The notes: a model not told the origin generated them from the letters alone. A DNA stretch of 64,000 nucleotides from Janibacter sp. Soil728 (GCF_001428305.1 NZ_LMRZ01000004.1:281350-345349); one strand, 5' to 3'. Shown: positions 10,439 through 19,873, counted from the stretch's first letter. Made by a program: numbers and translations.

Positions 10439-11074
10439 TCAGGCCGGTACGTCCATCCACCGCGAGCCCGCCTCACGCAGGACTCCCGTGCCGCCCGTGA
10501 GCTCTGCGACGACGGGCGCCAGCGACATCTGCCCGTCGGCCGGCACACCGAGCCGCAGCGTCACCTCGGCGCCGTACGCGGCGTCGAGAACCTGGACCCC
10601 GCGGGAGCGCAGCTCGTTGTCGATCCTCCCGGCCTCGGTGTGTGGGACGACCAGCTCGTGCTCGATCACCAGGACGCGGCGCAAGGTCCCCACGGCGTCC
10701 AGCCCGGACCGGACCGAGTCGCCGTAGGCCCGGACCAGACCACCCGTGCCGAGCAGCACCCCGCCGAACCACCGGGTGACCACCGCGACGACGTCCGAGA
10801 CCTCGTGACCCAGCATGACCTCGAGCATGGGAGCGCCGGCAGTGCCCGACGGCTCACCATCGTCGGAGGACCTGGTGGTCTCGCGACCAGGTCCGATGGC
10901 GAAGGCCGAGCAGTGGTGGCGCGCATCCCGGTGCTGCTTGCGCAGCCGCTCGACCACGGCCCGCGCGTCCTCCTCCGACTCCACCCGCTCGACGGTGCAC
11001 AGGAACCGGGAGCGCTTGACCTCGATCTCGGTCTCGCCGTCGCGGGCGATCGTGAGGTAGGACGTGGCGGCCAT
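10439..11074 (-). CDS. YigZ/IMPACT-family protein
   Basis: A 211-residue protein of the YigZ (UPF0029, IMPACT) family. The N-terminal domain contains the family run with KRSRFLCTVERV (20-31), HRDARHHCSAF and SSDDGEPSGTAGAPML, then VTRWFGGVLLGTGGLVRAY, all strongly conserved. The C-terminal domain (about 135-205) has the ferredoxin-like YigZ_C fold. Family members have been linked to translation or stress but no reaction is established. It is followed by a kinase-like gene upstream on the same strand with 7 nt between them, suggesting one transcript with the 11.1-13.4 kb genes. Confidence 0.88.
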   Translation of the reverse strand: MAATSYLTIARDGETEIEVKRSRFLCTVERVESEEDARAVVERLRKQHRDARHHCSAFAIGPGRETTRSSDDGEPSGTAGAPMLEVMLGHEVSDVVAVVTRWFGGVLLGTGGLVRAYGDSVRSGLDAVGTLRRVLVIEHELVVPHTEAGRIDNELRSRGVQVLDAAYGAEVTLRLGVPADGQMSLAPVVAELTGGTGVLREAGSRWMDVPA

Positions 11075-11081
11075 CGGTGCG

Positions 11082-11699
11082 TCAGGCTCCGGACAGCTCG
11101 CGCTCGGCCCGCGTCGGCGTCGCGCACCGGGCTCCGAGCTCCTCGTGCCGGGCGACGACCCGGGGCTCGTCGCGCATGAGCACCAGCCCGCGACGCACGA
11201 GCGTCAGCGGCGGCTTGCGGCGCTCCCTGAGGTCTCGGGCCAGGCGCAGGACGAAGGTCTTGAGCCGGTGGTGGCGGATGCACCACGCGGAGTGCAGCAG
11301 CCCCGCGGCGCGCAGCGCCGAGATCGCGTCGGCGGCGAAGATGCCCTCCGCGATGACGAGGTCGTCCGGGCGCGCGGTGATCGTGTGCTGCCCGACGGCT
11401 CGGGAGGCGCTGATGTCGTAGACGGGCATCGCTGCCGTGCCCGTCGTGAGGAGCGTGTGCAGAGCCGCGATCGCGGCGTCCTGGTCCCAGCTGTCGGGGT
11501 GGTCCCAGTCGATCATCCCGAGCTCCGCGCTCACCGGCAGGTCCGGCGCATCGGCGTCCTTGTAGAAGTCGTCGAGTCGCACGACCGGCCAGCCGTGGGC
11601 CCCGTGCAGCCGGTCGGCCAGCCGCGACTTGCCCGACCCGCTCGGCCCCGCGAGCACCACGACACGGCCGTGGGGGCGGGACGGGGCAGGCGTGGGCAC
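11082..11699 (-). CDS. uridine kinase-like P-loop protein
   Basis: A 205-residue P-loop kinase. Walker A is AGPSGSGKS (17-25), followed by VVRLDDFYKD (39-48), in which the paired aspartates fit the acceptor-binding site of uridine/phosphoribulokinase-type enzymes, and later IAEGIFAA (substrate lid region). That pattern and the location among nucleoside genes support phosphorylation of a nucleoside, but actinobacterial members annotated as uridine kinase-like are mostly untested. The GTG start at 11699 is 11 nt from the mutase stop, so it is probably co-transcribed with the mutase and purine nucleoside phosphorylase. Confidence 0.75.
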   Translation of the reverse strand: MPTPAPSRPHGRVVVLAGPSGSGKSRLADRLHGAHGWPVVRLDDFYKDADAPDLPVSAELGMIDWDHPDSWDQDAAIAALHTLLTTGTAAMPVYDISASRAVGQHTITARPDDLVIAEGIFAADAISALRAAGLLHSAWCIRHHRLKTFVLRLARDLRERRKPPLTLVRRGLVLMRDEPRVVARHEELGARCATPTRAERELSGA

Positions 11700-11710
11700 G
11701 AAGGGAGAGT

Positions 11711-13411
11711 CTAGAGGGCGGTCAGCCCCTCCATCGCGGCGCGTACAGCGGCCAGGCGCCCGGCCGCTCGCTCGCGGGCGCCCGTCAGGTCCTCACGGCC
11801 GGCGACCGGCTCGATCGCCTCGAGGTAGACCTTGAGCTTGGGCTCGGTGCCGGAGGGCCGCACGATGATCCGCGAGTCGTCGGCCAGCAGGTAGCGCAGA
11901 CCCTCGGTCGGCGGGAGGCCACCGGCACCCGCGGCCAGGTCCTCGACGCTCGCCACCGGTGACCCGGCGACCTCGCTCGGGGGTGTCCGCCGCAGTCGCG
12001 CCATGAGCCGGCCGATGTCCGCGAGGTCCTCGACACGGATGGAGAAGGCGTCGGTCGTGTGCACACCGAGCTGGGTGTGCAGGTCGTCGAGGACGGACTG
12101 GAGGGTCCTCCCTTCGGCCTTGAGGATTGCGGCGAGCTCGGCGATGAGCAGCGCGGCGGAGACGCCGTCCTTGTCCTTGACGAGGTCGGGCGCGACGCAG
12201 TAGCCGAGCGCCTCCTCGTAGCCGTAGTGCAGGCCTTCCACGCGGGCGATCCACTTGAACCCGGTGAGGGTCTCCTCGTGGGGGACGCCCGACTGACGGC
12301 ACATCGCGGCCAGCAGTCGCGAGGAGACGATGGAGCTGGCCATCCGGCGGCCGGTGGGCACGCCACGCATCAGCAGGTGCGAGGCGAGCAGTGCGCCGAG
12401 CTCGTCGCCGCGCAGCAGCCGCCAGCCACCCTCGACCGCGTCGTCGGGGACGGCGACCGCGCACCGGTCGGCGTCGGGGTCATTGGCGATGACGAGGTCG
12501 GGGTGCTGCTCGCGGGCCATCGCCAGGGCTGCGTCGAGCGCACCGTCCTCCTCGGGGTTGGGGAAGGCGACGGTGGGGAAGTCGGGGTCGGGCTCGGCCT
12601 GCGACGTCACCTTGGTCGGTGCGGCGAAACCGGCTCGGACGAAGGCCTGCTCGACCGTCGCGTCACCGACGCCGTGGAGCGCGGTGTGCAGGACGGTGAT
12701 GTCGCGCGGGGTGCCCGCGGCGACCACGCCGGCCACCGCGTCGAGGTAGGCCTCGAGCAGCTCGTCGCCGAGGACCTCCCAGCCGGACTCCGCCCGGGGG
12801 ACCGACGCGACGCTCCCGACGCGGGCGATCTGCGCGGCGATCTGCTCGTCGCTCGGGGGGACGATCTGGCTGCCGTCGCCGAGGTAGACCTTGTAGCCGT
12901 TGTCCTGCGGAGGGTTGTGGCTCGCGGTGACCATGACGCCGGCGTCGGCGCCGAGGTGGCGGATCGCGAAGGCCAGCACCGGGGTGGGCAGCGGCTCGGG
13001 CAGGAGCACGGCGCGGCCACCGGCCCCGACGACGACCGCGGCCGTGTCGGTGGCGAAGGCGTCGGAGTTGTGGCGGGCATCGCGCCCGATGACGACGAAG
13101 GGGGAGTCCGTCACCATCTTCAGGTGGGCCACCAGGCCCGCGGCGGCGCGGATGACGACGGCGCGGTTCATCCGGTGCGGGCCGGCGCCCAGGGCGCCGC
13201 GCAGTCCGGCGGTGCCGAACTGGAGCAGGCCGGTGAAGCGATCGGTGAGGTCAGTGACCGCGGTGGGGTCGCGCCCTTCGGCGGCGGTGATGACCTCCTC
13301 GAGCTCGGCGCGGGTGGCCGGGTCGGGGTCGTCGGAGGCCCACTCGCGGGCGGCGCCGACGAGGTCATCGGTGGCGCCCGCGGTGGTGTGGCGGGCGGCG
13401 TACTCGACCAT
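11711..13411 (-). CDS. phospho-sugar mutase, possible phosphopentomutase
   Basis: A 566-residue alpha-D-phosphohexomutase superfamily protein. The phosphoserine loop is VTASHNPPQ with S164, the metal loop DPDADR is at 311-316, and the sugar loop GFKWIARVEG follows later; the C-terminal RPSGTEPKLKVY phosphate-binding motif is intact. Length fits the PGM2/PMM-B clade, whose human member PGM2 acts mainly on pentose-1-phosphates. Start and stop overlap by one base with the purine nucleoside phosphorylase upstream (TGATG), which ties it to ribose-1-phosphate released by that enzyme. No DeoB-type phosphopentomutase is seen in the window. Hexose-phosphate activity remains an equally known alternative. 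Confidence 0.87.
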   Translation of the reverse strand: MVEYAARHTTAGATDDLVGAAREWASDDPDPATRAELEEVITAAEGRDPTAVTDLTDRFTGLLQFGTAGLRGALGAGPHRMNRAVVIRAAAGLVAHLKMVTDSPFVVIGRDARHNSDAFATDTAAVVVGAGGRAVLLPEPLPTPVLAFAIRHLGADAGVMVTASHNPPQDNGYKVYLGDGSQIVPPSDEQIAAQIARVGSVASVPRAESGWEVLGDELLEAYLDAVAGVVAAGTPRDITVLHTALHGVGDATVEQAFVRAGFAAPTKVTSQAEPDPDFPTVAFPNPEEDGALDAALAMAREQHPDLVIANDPDADRCAVAVPDDAVEGGWRLLRGDELGALLASHLLMRGVPTGRRMASSIVSSRLLAAMCRQSGVPHEETLTGFKWIARVEGLHYGYEEALGYCVAPDLVKDKDGVSAALLIAELAAILKAEGRTLQSVLDDLHTQLGVHTTDAFSIRVEDLADIGRLMARLRRTPPSEVAGSPVASVEDLAAGAGGLPPTEGLRYLLADDSRIIVRPSGTEPKLKVYLEAIEPVAGREDLTGARERAAGRLAAVRAAMEGLTAL

Positions 13412-14229
13412 CAGATGCGCCCGACGATGCTCGCGAGCAGGGTTCCGCAGCGCTCTGCCGCGGCGTGCCCCGCGGCGACCACCTCGTCGTGCGCGAGCGG
13501 CGTGTCGCTGATGCCGGCGGCGGCATTGGTGACGAGGGAGACGCCGAGGAGCTCCAGACCGGCCTCCCGGGCGGCGATCGCCTCGAGCGCGGTGCTCATG
13601 CCGACGAGGTCGGCGCCGAGGATGCCGGCCATGCGCACCTCGGCGGGCGTCTCGTAGTGGGGGCCGCGGAACTGGGCGTAGACGCCCTCGCCGAGGCCGG
13701 GGTCGATCTCCCGGGCCAGCTCGCGCAGCCGGGGGGAGTACAGGTCAGTGAGGTCGACGAAGTTGGCCCCCTCGATCGGGGAGGTCGCCGTGAGGTTGAT
13801 GTGATCGCTGATGAGGACCGGGGTGCCCGGAGCCCACTCGGGGCGCAGCCCGCCGCAACCGTTGGTCAGGACGATCGCCCGGCAGCCGGCCGCGGCAGCG
13901 GTGCGCACGGCGTGCACCACGGACCGCACGCCGCGGCCCTCGTAGAAGTGGGTGCGCGTGCCGAAGACCAGTGCACGACGGCCCGTGCCCGCGATGTCGA
14001 TCGAGCGCATCTGCCCGGAGTGCCCGGCGACGGCCGCGGCCGCGAAGCCCGGGACCTCCGCCTGCTCGACGGTTGCGACGGTCTCCCCGACGAGGTCGGC
14101 GGTCTGCCCCCAGCCCGACCCGAGGACGAGGGCGACGTCGTGGCTCGCGACGCCGGTGCGCTCGGCGATCACCGCCGCGGCGTCACGGGCGAGGGCGAAG
14201 GGGTCCTGGCTGTCGGTCTGCTCGGTCAC
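13411..14229 (-). CDS. purine nucleoside phosphorylase
   Basis: A 272-residue trimeric-type PNP that converts inosine, guanosine and their deoxy forms to base plus (deoxy)ribose-1-phosphate. Visible motifs are the phosphate loop LVLGSGWG near 34-41, GHSG, the HFYEG loop, the base-site segment [23 protein letters not shown] [11 protein letters not shown] and VTNAAAG with the conserved Asn. It is the head of a minus-strand unit with the mutase and the kinase-like gene. The GTG start has TAGATT 6 nt upstream, consistent with a leaderless mRNA. It takes the inosine made by add. Confidence 0.94.
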   Translation of the reverse strand: MTEQTDSQDPFALARDAAAVIAERTGVASHDVALVLGSGWGQTADLVGETVATVEQAEVPGFAAAAVAGHSGQMRSIDIAGTGRRALVFGTRTHFYEGRGVRSVVHAVRTAAAAGCRAIVLTNGCGGLRPEWAPGTPVLISDHINLTATSPIEGANFVDLTDLYSPRLRELAREIDPGLGEGVYAQFRGPHYETPAEVRMAGILGADLVGMSTALEAIAAREAGLELLGVSLVTNAAAGISDTPLAHDEVVAAGHAAAERCGTLLASIVGRI

Positions 14230-14235
14230 AGCCGC

Positions 14236-14241
14236 AATCTA
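14236..14241 (-). promoter_or_regulatory. PNP -10 hexamer, leaderless
   Basis: TAGATT on the minus strand lies 6 nt before the GTG of the purine nucleoside phosphorylase, which heads the PNP-mutase-kinase unit. Confidence 0.5.
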
Positions 14242-14263
14242 CAAGGGTGGTTGGATGGGTGGC

Positions 14264-15670
14264 GTGACCCGAACCAGCTCAGTTGTGATCCTCGGCGGCG
14301 GACCCGGTGGCTACGAGGCGGCACTCGTCGCCGCGCACCTGGGTGCCGACGTCACCATCGTCGACCGGGACGGCATCGGTGGAGCCGCGGTGCTCACCGA
14401 CTGCGTCCCCAGCAAGACCCTCATCGCGACCGCCGACTACCTCGGTGGCATCGAGACGGCGGCCGAGCTCGGCGTCCACCTCGAGGACCACGAGGGCGAT
14501 GTCGCGACGCGGACCGTCGCCGAGCTCGACACGATCAACCGTCGGGTGCTCAGTCTCGCGGCTGCGCAGTCGGCGGACATCTCGGCGCGGCTGGCCGAGG
14601 TCGGTGTGCGGGTGGTCCCCGGGGCCGGTCGGCTGACCGCCCCGGGTGAGGTCGTCGTCGAGGGCGAAGGGGGGACCCCCGAGACCCTCAACGCGGACGT
14701 GGTTCTGGTGAGCACCGGTGCGACGCCACGGGTGCTGCCGACCGCGCAGCCCGACGGGGAGCGGATCCTCACCTGGCAGCAGATCTACGCGCTGCCGCAG
14801 ATCCCCGACAAGCTCATCGTCGTCGGCTCCGGTGTCACGGGCGCCGAGCTGGCGCAGGCCTATCTCGGGCTCGGCACGGACGTCACGCTCATCTCCTCTC
14901 GCGACCTCGTCCTGCCCGGCGAGGACCAGGACGCGGCCGCGGTCATCGAGGACGTCTTCCGCCGTCGCGGCATGACGGTGCTCAACCGCTCACGGATGGC
15001 CTCCGCTGAGCGTCGCGGCGACGGGGTCGTCGTCACCCTCGAGGACGGTCGGGAGGTCGAGGGCAGCCATGTCCTCATCGCCGTCGGCGCCGTGCCCAAC
15101 ACGAGCGACATCGGCCTCGAGGACATCGGCGTCGAGCTCAGCGAGTCCGGGCACATCGTCACCGACCGGGTCTCGCGCACCTCGGTGCGCGGTGTCTACG
15201 CCGCAGGCGACTGCACGGGTGTCTTCGCGCTCGCCTCCGTCGCGGCCATGCAGGGCCGCACGGCGATGGCGCACGCACTGGGTGACGCGGTGACCCCCCT
15301 TCGCCTCTCGGCGGTGTCGGCCAATGTCTTCACCGACCCGGAGATCGCGACCGTCGGTATGAGCGCCGCGGACGCGGCCGACAACCCCGACGTCGAGGCG
15401 GTCATGATGACTCTCTCGCGCAATGCGCGGGCCAAGATGCTCGGCATCGACGAGGGCTTCGTCAAGCTCTTCGCCTACCGGGGGACCGGCACGCTGCTCG
15501 GCGGTGTCGTCGTCGCACCGCGGGCCTCCGAGCTGATCTTCCCCGTGGCCATCGCGGTGCAGAACAGGCTCTCCGTCGACCAGGTGGCGTCGACCTTCAC
15601 GGTCTACCCCTCGCTCACCGGCACGCTCGCCGAGGCGGCCCGACGGCTGCACCCGCTGCGCAGGGACTGA
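14264..15670 (+). CDS. lpdA: NAD(P)H-quinone dehydrogenase, LpdA-like flavoprotein
   Basis: A 468-residue pyridine nucleotide-disulfide oxidoreductase fold protein. FAD-binding GGGPGG is at 11-16; the NAD(P) site is VVGSGVTGAE; AAGDCTG and the C-terminal dimerisation domain are present. The active-site helix reads AAVLTDCVPSKT with a single cysteine (C47): the partner Cys of true lipoamide dehydrogenases is missing, exactly as in Mycobacterium tuberculosis LpdA (Rv3303c), which reduces quinones. Start choice is open between GTG 14264 (VTRTSS, matching the short Rv3303c N-terminus) and ATG 14255. It is divergent from PNP with only 34 bp between start codons. Confidence 0.87.
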   Translation: MTRTSSVVILGGGPGGYEAALVAAHLGADVTIVDRDGIGGAAVLTDCVPSKTLIATADYLGGIETAAELGVHLEDHEGDVATRTVAELDTINRRVLSLAAAQSADISARLAEVGVRVVPGAGRLTAPGEVVVEGEGGTPETLNADVVLVSTGATPRVLPTAQPDGERILTWQQIYALPQIPDKLIVVGSGVTGAELAQAYLGLGTDVTLISSRDLVLPGEDQDAAAVIEDVFRRRGMTVLNRSRMASAERRGDGVVVTLEDGREVEGSHVLIAVGAVPNTSDIGLEDIGVELSESGHIVTDRVSRTSVRGVYAAGDCTGVFALASVAAMQGRTAMAHALGDAVTPLRLSAVSANVFTDPEIATVGMSAADAADNPDVEAVMMTLSRNARAKMLGIDEGFVKLFAYRGTGTLLGGVVVAPRASELIFPVAIAVQNRLSVDQVASTFTVYPSLTGTLAEAARRLHPLRRD

Positions 15671-15776
15671 GCCGTCCGCTGGCCGGTACCCGCGGGTCAC
15701 GTGGCCGACACGAGGTCGGGCGCCCGGCTAGGGTCACGGTAGGGCCGATCGCCGGCCCCGTGTCGAAAGGGCCCAG

Positions 15777-16121
15777 ATGAGCAACAACCCGCAGAAGTTC
15801 AACGGTGGCGAGTACGTCGACAAGGCACGTGACGCGGCCAGGGACAACCCGGACAAGGCGCGCAGTGCGATCGACAAGGTCCAGGAGGCGGCCAACCGGC
15901 GCACCGGTGGCAAGTTCGGGTCGCTGATCGACAAGGCCGGTGACTTCGTCGAGGACAAGCTGGGTCTCCCGGAGGAGAAGGCGGCCGAGGACACGACGCC
16001 GGCTCCCAAGGACGCGGGTGCGCCCGCGCCGAAGCCGCAAGCGCCTGCACCCAAGCAGGACAGTGCGCCCCGCGAGAGCGGTCAGTCCGACTCGACTGGC
16101 GGCGGAGTGCTCCCGGGCTGA
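15777..16121 (+). CDS. MT0933/Rv0909-type antitoxin-like small protein
   Basis: A 114-residue acidic/basic repeat-rich protein. Residues 15-62 (DKARDAARDNPDKARSAID and the following KVQEAANRRTGGKF, SLIDKAGDFVEDKLG) match the MT0933_antitox family, whose M. tuberculosis member Rv0909 is paired with the toxin Rv0910. The C-terminal 45 residues are a Pro/Ala/Lys-rich unstructured tail. No toxin gene is adjacent, so it looks like an orphan; a CsbD-like stress role is possible. GAAAGGG (15763-15769) precedes the ATG. The last 40 bp are antisense to the 3-prime end of the convergent MFS gene. Confidence 0.7.
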   Translation: MSNNPQKFNGGEYVDKARDAARDNPDKARSAIDKVQEAANRRTGGKFGSLIDKAGDFVEDKLGLPEEKAAEDTTPAPKDAGAPAPKPQAPAPKQDSAPRESGQSDSTGGGVLPG

Positions 16122-18091
16122 ACCTGCTGGGGCAGCGAAAGCTGCAGATCGATCGTCGCCGAGCGGCCGCCCACCGCCAGGATGTGGCTGTGGGTCGCCC
16201 CGGTGTCGCGGTCGACGGCCGTGAGGTCGTAGACGCCCTCCTTGGGCAGCGGCAGCGTGTAGTGACCCGTGTCGTCCGTGCGAACCCAGGAAACCGATCC
16301 GCCGCTGCGCTTGGTGATGACCACCGAGGCATTGGCCACAGGGTGATCGAGTGCGTCCGTGATCTCGCCGGTGACGGTCAGCCGCTCCGCCATGGCGAAG
16401 GGGGCGAGGTGGCGGTCGTCGGTGAGGTCGACGTAGAAGGACGCCGGCGACCAGCCCACCGCCGAGACGACGAAGAGATGACGGATCGGGCCAGCCGTGG
16501 CGACGCTGAAGTCGCCCGCGGAGTCGCTGCGTGACCAGTCCATGTGACTGCCGCGGCCGCCCATGACGGTGACGACCGCACCAGCGAGTCCGACCCCCTT
16601 CGGGTCCACGACCTTGCCGCGCACGACGTGGTCGACGGTCAGGGTCTCGATGGACTGGGTGTCGCCCTCGGCAGCGCGCCGGCGCAGGAAGGGCAGGATG
16701 AGCACGGCGCTCACCGCTGAGGCCGCCGCTGCGAGGACGAACATCGTGCTCAGGGCGCCGAAGGTCGGGTACCCCTTGGTCGCCGAGGTGATCGTCGCGG
16801 CCAGGACTGCGGCCGTGACGGCGCTGGCCGTCGAGGTGCCGACGGAGCGCAGCAGGGTGTTGAGGCCGTTGGCCGCGGCCGTCTCGGTCACGGGGACGGA
16901 GCGCATGATCAGCGTCGGGAGGGCCGAGTAGGCGAGTGCCGTACCGATCGTGACGACGACGGTGCCGATGACCACGAGGGTCACGGAGCCGCTGAGCGGC
17001 ACTCGGGCAAGGTAGGAGACGGCCATGATCACGCCGCCGGCACCGATGGCCACCTCCGGGCCGAAGCGTCGGGTGACCCAACCCGACAGGGGTGCGAGCA
17101 CGCCGAAGGCAACGGCCGACGGGGCCATCCACAGCCCGGCGTGAAGGGCGTCTAGGCCGAGGCCGTAGCCGGTGGCCTTGGGCGTCTGCAACAGCTGCGT
17201 CGACACGAGCATGTTGACGAACATCGCGAAGCCCATGAAGACCGAGATGGTGTTCGCGGCCAGGATGACCGGCTGCGCTGCCGTGCGGATGTCGACGAGC
17301 GGGTTGGGGATGCGCAGCTCGAGCGGGATGAAGACCGCGAGCAGCGCGACGCCTGCGGCGAGGCAGCCAAGCGTCCGAGTGTCGACCCAGCCCCAGTCGG
17401 CGCCCTTGGAGACGGCCAGGAGCAGGAGGACGAGGGCCAGGCTGAGCAGCACGGCGCCGCGGAAGTCGAAGGCTCCTGCGGTGCGCACATTGGACTCGGA
17501 GACCGTCACGAGGACGAGGCCGAGCATGAGGAGCGCGAGCACGCCGGGCAGCCAGAGGACGACATGCCAGTCGAAGGCCTCAGCGAGGAAACCACCCAGA
17601 GGAAGGCCCACGCCGGCGCCGATGGCCAAGGTCGCGCTCATCAGGGCGACGGCGAGCGGGACCTTGTCCGGCTCGAGCTCGTCGCGCATGGTCGCGATGC
17701 CGATGGGCACGAGCGCCATGCCCATGCCCTGCAGCGCCCTGGCGAGGAGGAGGAAGGGGAGCGAGGTGGACAGACCACCCACGAGTGCGCCGAGCGCGAC
17801 GATCGCCAGGGTCACGAGGATCATCCGGCGCTTGCCGTACATGTCGGCCATGCGGGAGATGACCGGGGTGGCCACGGCGCCCGCCACCAAGGTGGCGGTG
17901 ATCATCCAGGAGGCGTTGCCGGCGCTGGTGCCGATGAGGTCGGGCAGGTCAGGGACGAGCGGCAGCACCATCGTCTGCTGGAGCGAGACGACGGTGCCGC
18001 AGAGGGCGAGGACAGCGATGACGACGCCGCCCCCGCCACGCCGGGTGGGCGTGGCGGGGGCGGCGTCGATACTCGGGGTGCTGGCGCTCAT
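16082..18091 (-). CDS. MFS (DHA2-like) exporter with C-terminal carboxypeptidase-regulatory-like domains
   Basis: A 669-residue protein. Residues about 22-470 form a drug:H+ antiporter-2 type MFS transporter: QQTMVLPLVPDLP in helix 1, MADMYGKRRM as motif A, LQGMGMALVP, and VGLPLGGFLAE as the motif C-like antiporter segment. After the last helix (LILPFLRRR) come about 190 soluble residues with two similar beta-sandwich units, one around VRGKVVDPKGVGLAGAVVTV (20 residues) and one around VTGEITDALDHPVANASVVI, each with a DxxGxY/F-type turn (SDSAGDFS, TDDTGHYT): CarboxypepD_reg-like repeats. Such a tail is uncommon on transporters. It overlaps accA-like by 1 nt upstream, hence likely co-transcribed with it. 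Confidence 0.85.
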   Translation of the reverse strand: MSASTPSIDAAPATPTRRGGGGVVIAVLALCGTVVSLQQTMVLPLVPDLPDLIGTSAGNASWMITATLVAGAVATPVISRMADMYGKRRMILVTLAIVALGALVGGLSTSLPFLLLARALQGMGMALVPIGIATMRDELEPDKVPLAVALMSATLAIGAGVGLPLGGFLAEAFDWHVVLWLPGVLALLMLGLVLVTVSESNVRTAGAFDFRGAVLLSLALVLLLLAVSKGADWGWVDTRTLGCLAAGVALLAVFIPLELRIPNPLVDIRTAAQPVILAANTISVFMGFAMFVNMLVSTQLLQTPKATGYGLGLDALHAGLWMAPSAVAFGVLAPLSGWVTRRFGPEVAIGAGGVIMAVSYLARVPLSGSVTLVVIGTVVVTIGTALAYSALPTLIMRSVPVTETAAANGLNTLLRSVGTSTASAVTAAVLAATITSATKGYPTFGALSTMFVLAAAASAVSAVLILPFLRRRAAEGDTQSIETLTVDHVVRGKVVDPKGVGLAGAVVTVMGGRGSHMDWSRSDSAGDFSVATAGPIRHLFVVSAVGWSPASFYVDLTDDRHLAPFAMAERLTVTGEITDALDHPVANASVVITKRSGGSVSWVRTDDTGHYTLPLPKEGVYDLTAVDRDTGATHSHILAVGGRSATIDLQLSLPQQVQPGSTPPPVESD

Positions 18092-19860
18092 CAGTCCTTG
18101 ATCTCGGCGATGACCGCGCCGTTGCTGACCGTGGCGCCGACCTCGGCGGACAGGCCGGTGATCGTGCCAGCCTTGTGGGCGTTGAGAGGCTGCTCCATCT
18201 TCATCGCCTCCAGGACGACGATCAGGTCACCCTCGGCGACCTCCTGGCCCTCCTCGACGGCGATCTTCACGATCGTGCCCTGCATGGGGGCGGTGAGGCT
18301 GTCGCCGGAGGCCGCGGCAGCGCCGCCACCTCCGCCGGAACGCTTGGGAGCCTTCTTCTTCGCCGCGGCGCCGCCGCCACCGCCGAGCGAGAGACCGCCC
18401 GGCAGGACGACCTCGAGGCGCTTGCCGCCGACCTCGACGGTGATCTTCTGGCGCTCGCCCTCGTCCTCGGCGGCCTCGCCGATCTCGCCACCGTAGGGCG
18501 CGATCTGGTTGTCGAACTCCGTCTCGATCCAGCGGGTGTGGATGGTGAAGGGAGCGCCGTCCGCCGGCGCGAAGGCCGGGTCGGACACGATGGTCTGGTG
18601 GAAGGGCACGACGGTCGGCATGCCCTCGACCACGAGCTCGGACAGGGCGCGGCGGGAGCGCTCGAGGGCCTGCTCACGGGTGGAGCCGGTGACGATGAGC
18701 TTGGCGATCATCGAGTCGAAGGCACCGGCGACGGTGTCTCCCTCGACGATGCCGGCGTCCCAGCGCACGCCGGGGCCGGTCGGCACGGTCATCTTGGTGA
18801 CGGTGCCGGGGGCCGGCATGAAGTTGCGGCCGGCGTCCTCGCCGTTGATGCGGAACTCGAAGGAGTGGCCGCGGGCGATCGGGTCGTCGTAGCCGAGCTC
18901 CTCGCCGTCGGCGATGCGCAGCATCTCGCGGACGAGGTCGATGCCGGTGACCTCCTCGGACACGGGGTGCTCGACCTGCAGGCGGGTGTTGACCTCGAGG
19001 AAGGAGATCGTGCCGTCCTGGGCGACGAGGTACTCACAGGTGCCGGCGCCGACGTAGCCCGCCTCCTTGAGGATCGCCTTGGAGGCGCGGACGAGCTCGG
19101 CGTTCTGCTCGTCGGTGAGGAAGGGGGCCGGAGCCTCCTCCACGAGCTTCTGGTTGCGGCGCTGCAGCGAGCAGTCGCGGGTGGACACGACGACGACATT
19201 GCCGTGCTGGTCGGCGAGGCACTGGGTCTCGACGTGGCGCGGCTTGTCGAGGAACTTCTCCACGAGGCACTCGCCGCGGCCGAAGGCCGTGACGGCCTCG
19301 CGGACAGCGGACTCGAAGAGCTCGGGGATCTCCTCCATGGTGCGGGCGACCTTGAGGCCGCGACCGCCACCGCCGTAGACCGCCTTGATGGCGATCGGCA
19401 GGCCGAACTCCTGCGCGAGTGCGACGACCTCGTCGGCGTCCTTGACCGGGTCCTTGGTGCCCGGAGCAAGGGGGGCATTGGCCTTGACGGCGATGTGCTT
19501 GGCCTTGGCCTTGTCGCCGAGGGCGTCGATGGCCGCGGGGCCCGGACCGATCCAGATCAACCCGGCGTCGAGGACGGCCTGGGCGAACTCGGCATTTTCG
19601 GCGAGGAAGCCGTAGCCGGGGTGCACGGCGTCGGCGCCGGCGTCCTTGGCGACCTCGAGGAGCTTGTCCTGCAGGAGGTAGCTGTCCGCCGGGGTCTGAC
19701 CCCCGAGCGCGTACGCCTCGTCAGCGACCTTGACGTGCAGGGCGTCACGGTCGGGCTCGGCATAGACGGCGACGGAGGCTACTCCGGCGTCCGCGCAGGC
19801 GCGGGCGATGCGGACGGCGATCTCGCCGCGGTTGGCGATGAGGACTTTGCTGATGGCCAT
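18091..19860 (-). CDS. acyl-CoA carboxylase alpha chain (biotin carboxylase + BCCP)
   Basis: A 589-residue AccA3-type protein. Biotin carboxylase N-domain starts [15 protein letters not shown]; the ATP-grasp domain contains [13 protein letters not shown] and [11 protein letters not shown]; catalytic region [14 protein letters not shown] follows; a Gly/Lys linker precedes the C-terminal biotin carrier domain with EAMKM and biotinyl K554, 35 residues from the end. It carboxylates biotin for the beta chains at 28.6 and 41.5 kb, which lack alpha partners in their own clusters. The start at 19860 is fixed by the conserved N-terminus and by TAGTCT 7 nt upstream. The MFS gene follows with a 1-nt overlap. 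Confidence 0.94.
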   Translation of the reverse strand: MAISKVLIANRGEIAVRIARACADAGVASVAVYAEPDRDALHVKVADEAYALGGQTPADSYLLQDKLLEVAKDAGADAVHPGYGFLAENAEFAQAVLDAGLIWIGPGPAAIDALGDKAKAKHIAVKANAPLAPGTKDPVKDADEVVALAQEFGLPIAIKAVYGGGGRGLKVARTMEEIPELFESAVREAVTAFGRGECLVEKFLDKPRHVETQCLADQHGNVVVVSTRDCSLQRRNQKLVEEAPAPFLTDEQNAELVRASKAILKEAGYVGAGTCEYLVAQDGTISFLEVNTRLQVEHPVSEEVTGIDLVREMLRIADGEELGYDDPIARGHSFEFRINGEDAGRNFMPAPGTVTKMTVPTGPGVRWDAGIVEGDTVAGAFDSMIAKLIVTGSTREQALERSRRALSELVVEGMPTVVPFHQTIVSDPAFAPADGAPFTIHTRWIETEFDNQIAPYGGEIGEAAEDEGERQKITVEVGGKRLEVVLPGGLSLGGGGGAAAKKKAPKRSGGGGGAAAASGDSLTAPMQGTIVKIAVEEGQEVAEGDLIVVLEAMKMEQPLNAHKAGTITGLSAEVGATVSNGAVIAEIKD

Positions 19861-19867
19861 GGGTCGC

Positions 19868-19873
19868 AGACTA
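19868..19873 (-). promoter_or_regulatory. carboxylase alpha -10 hexamer, leaderless
   Basis: TAGTCT on the minus strand, 7 nt before the ATG at 19860. Confidence 0.5.
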
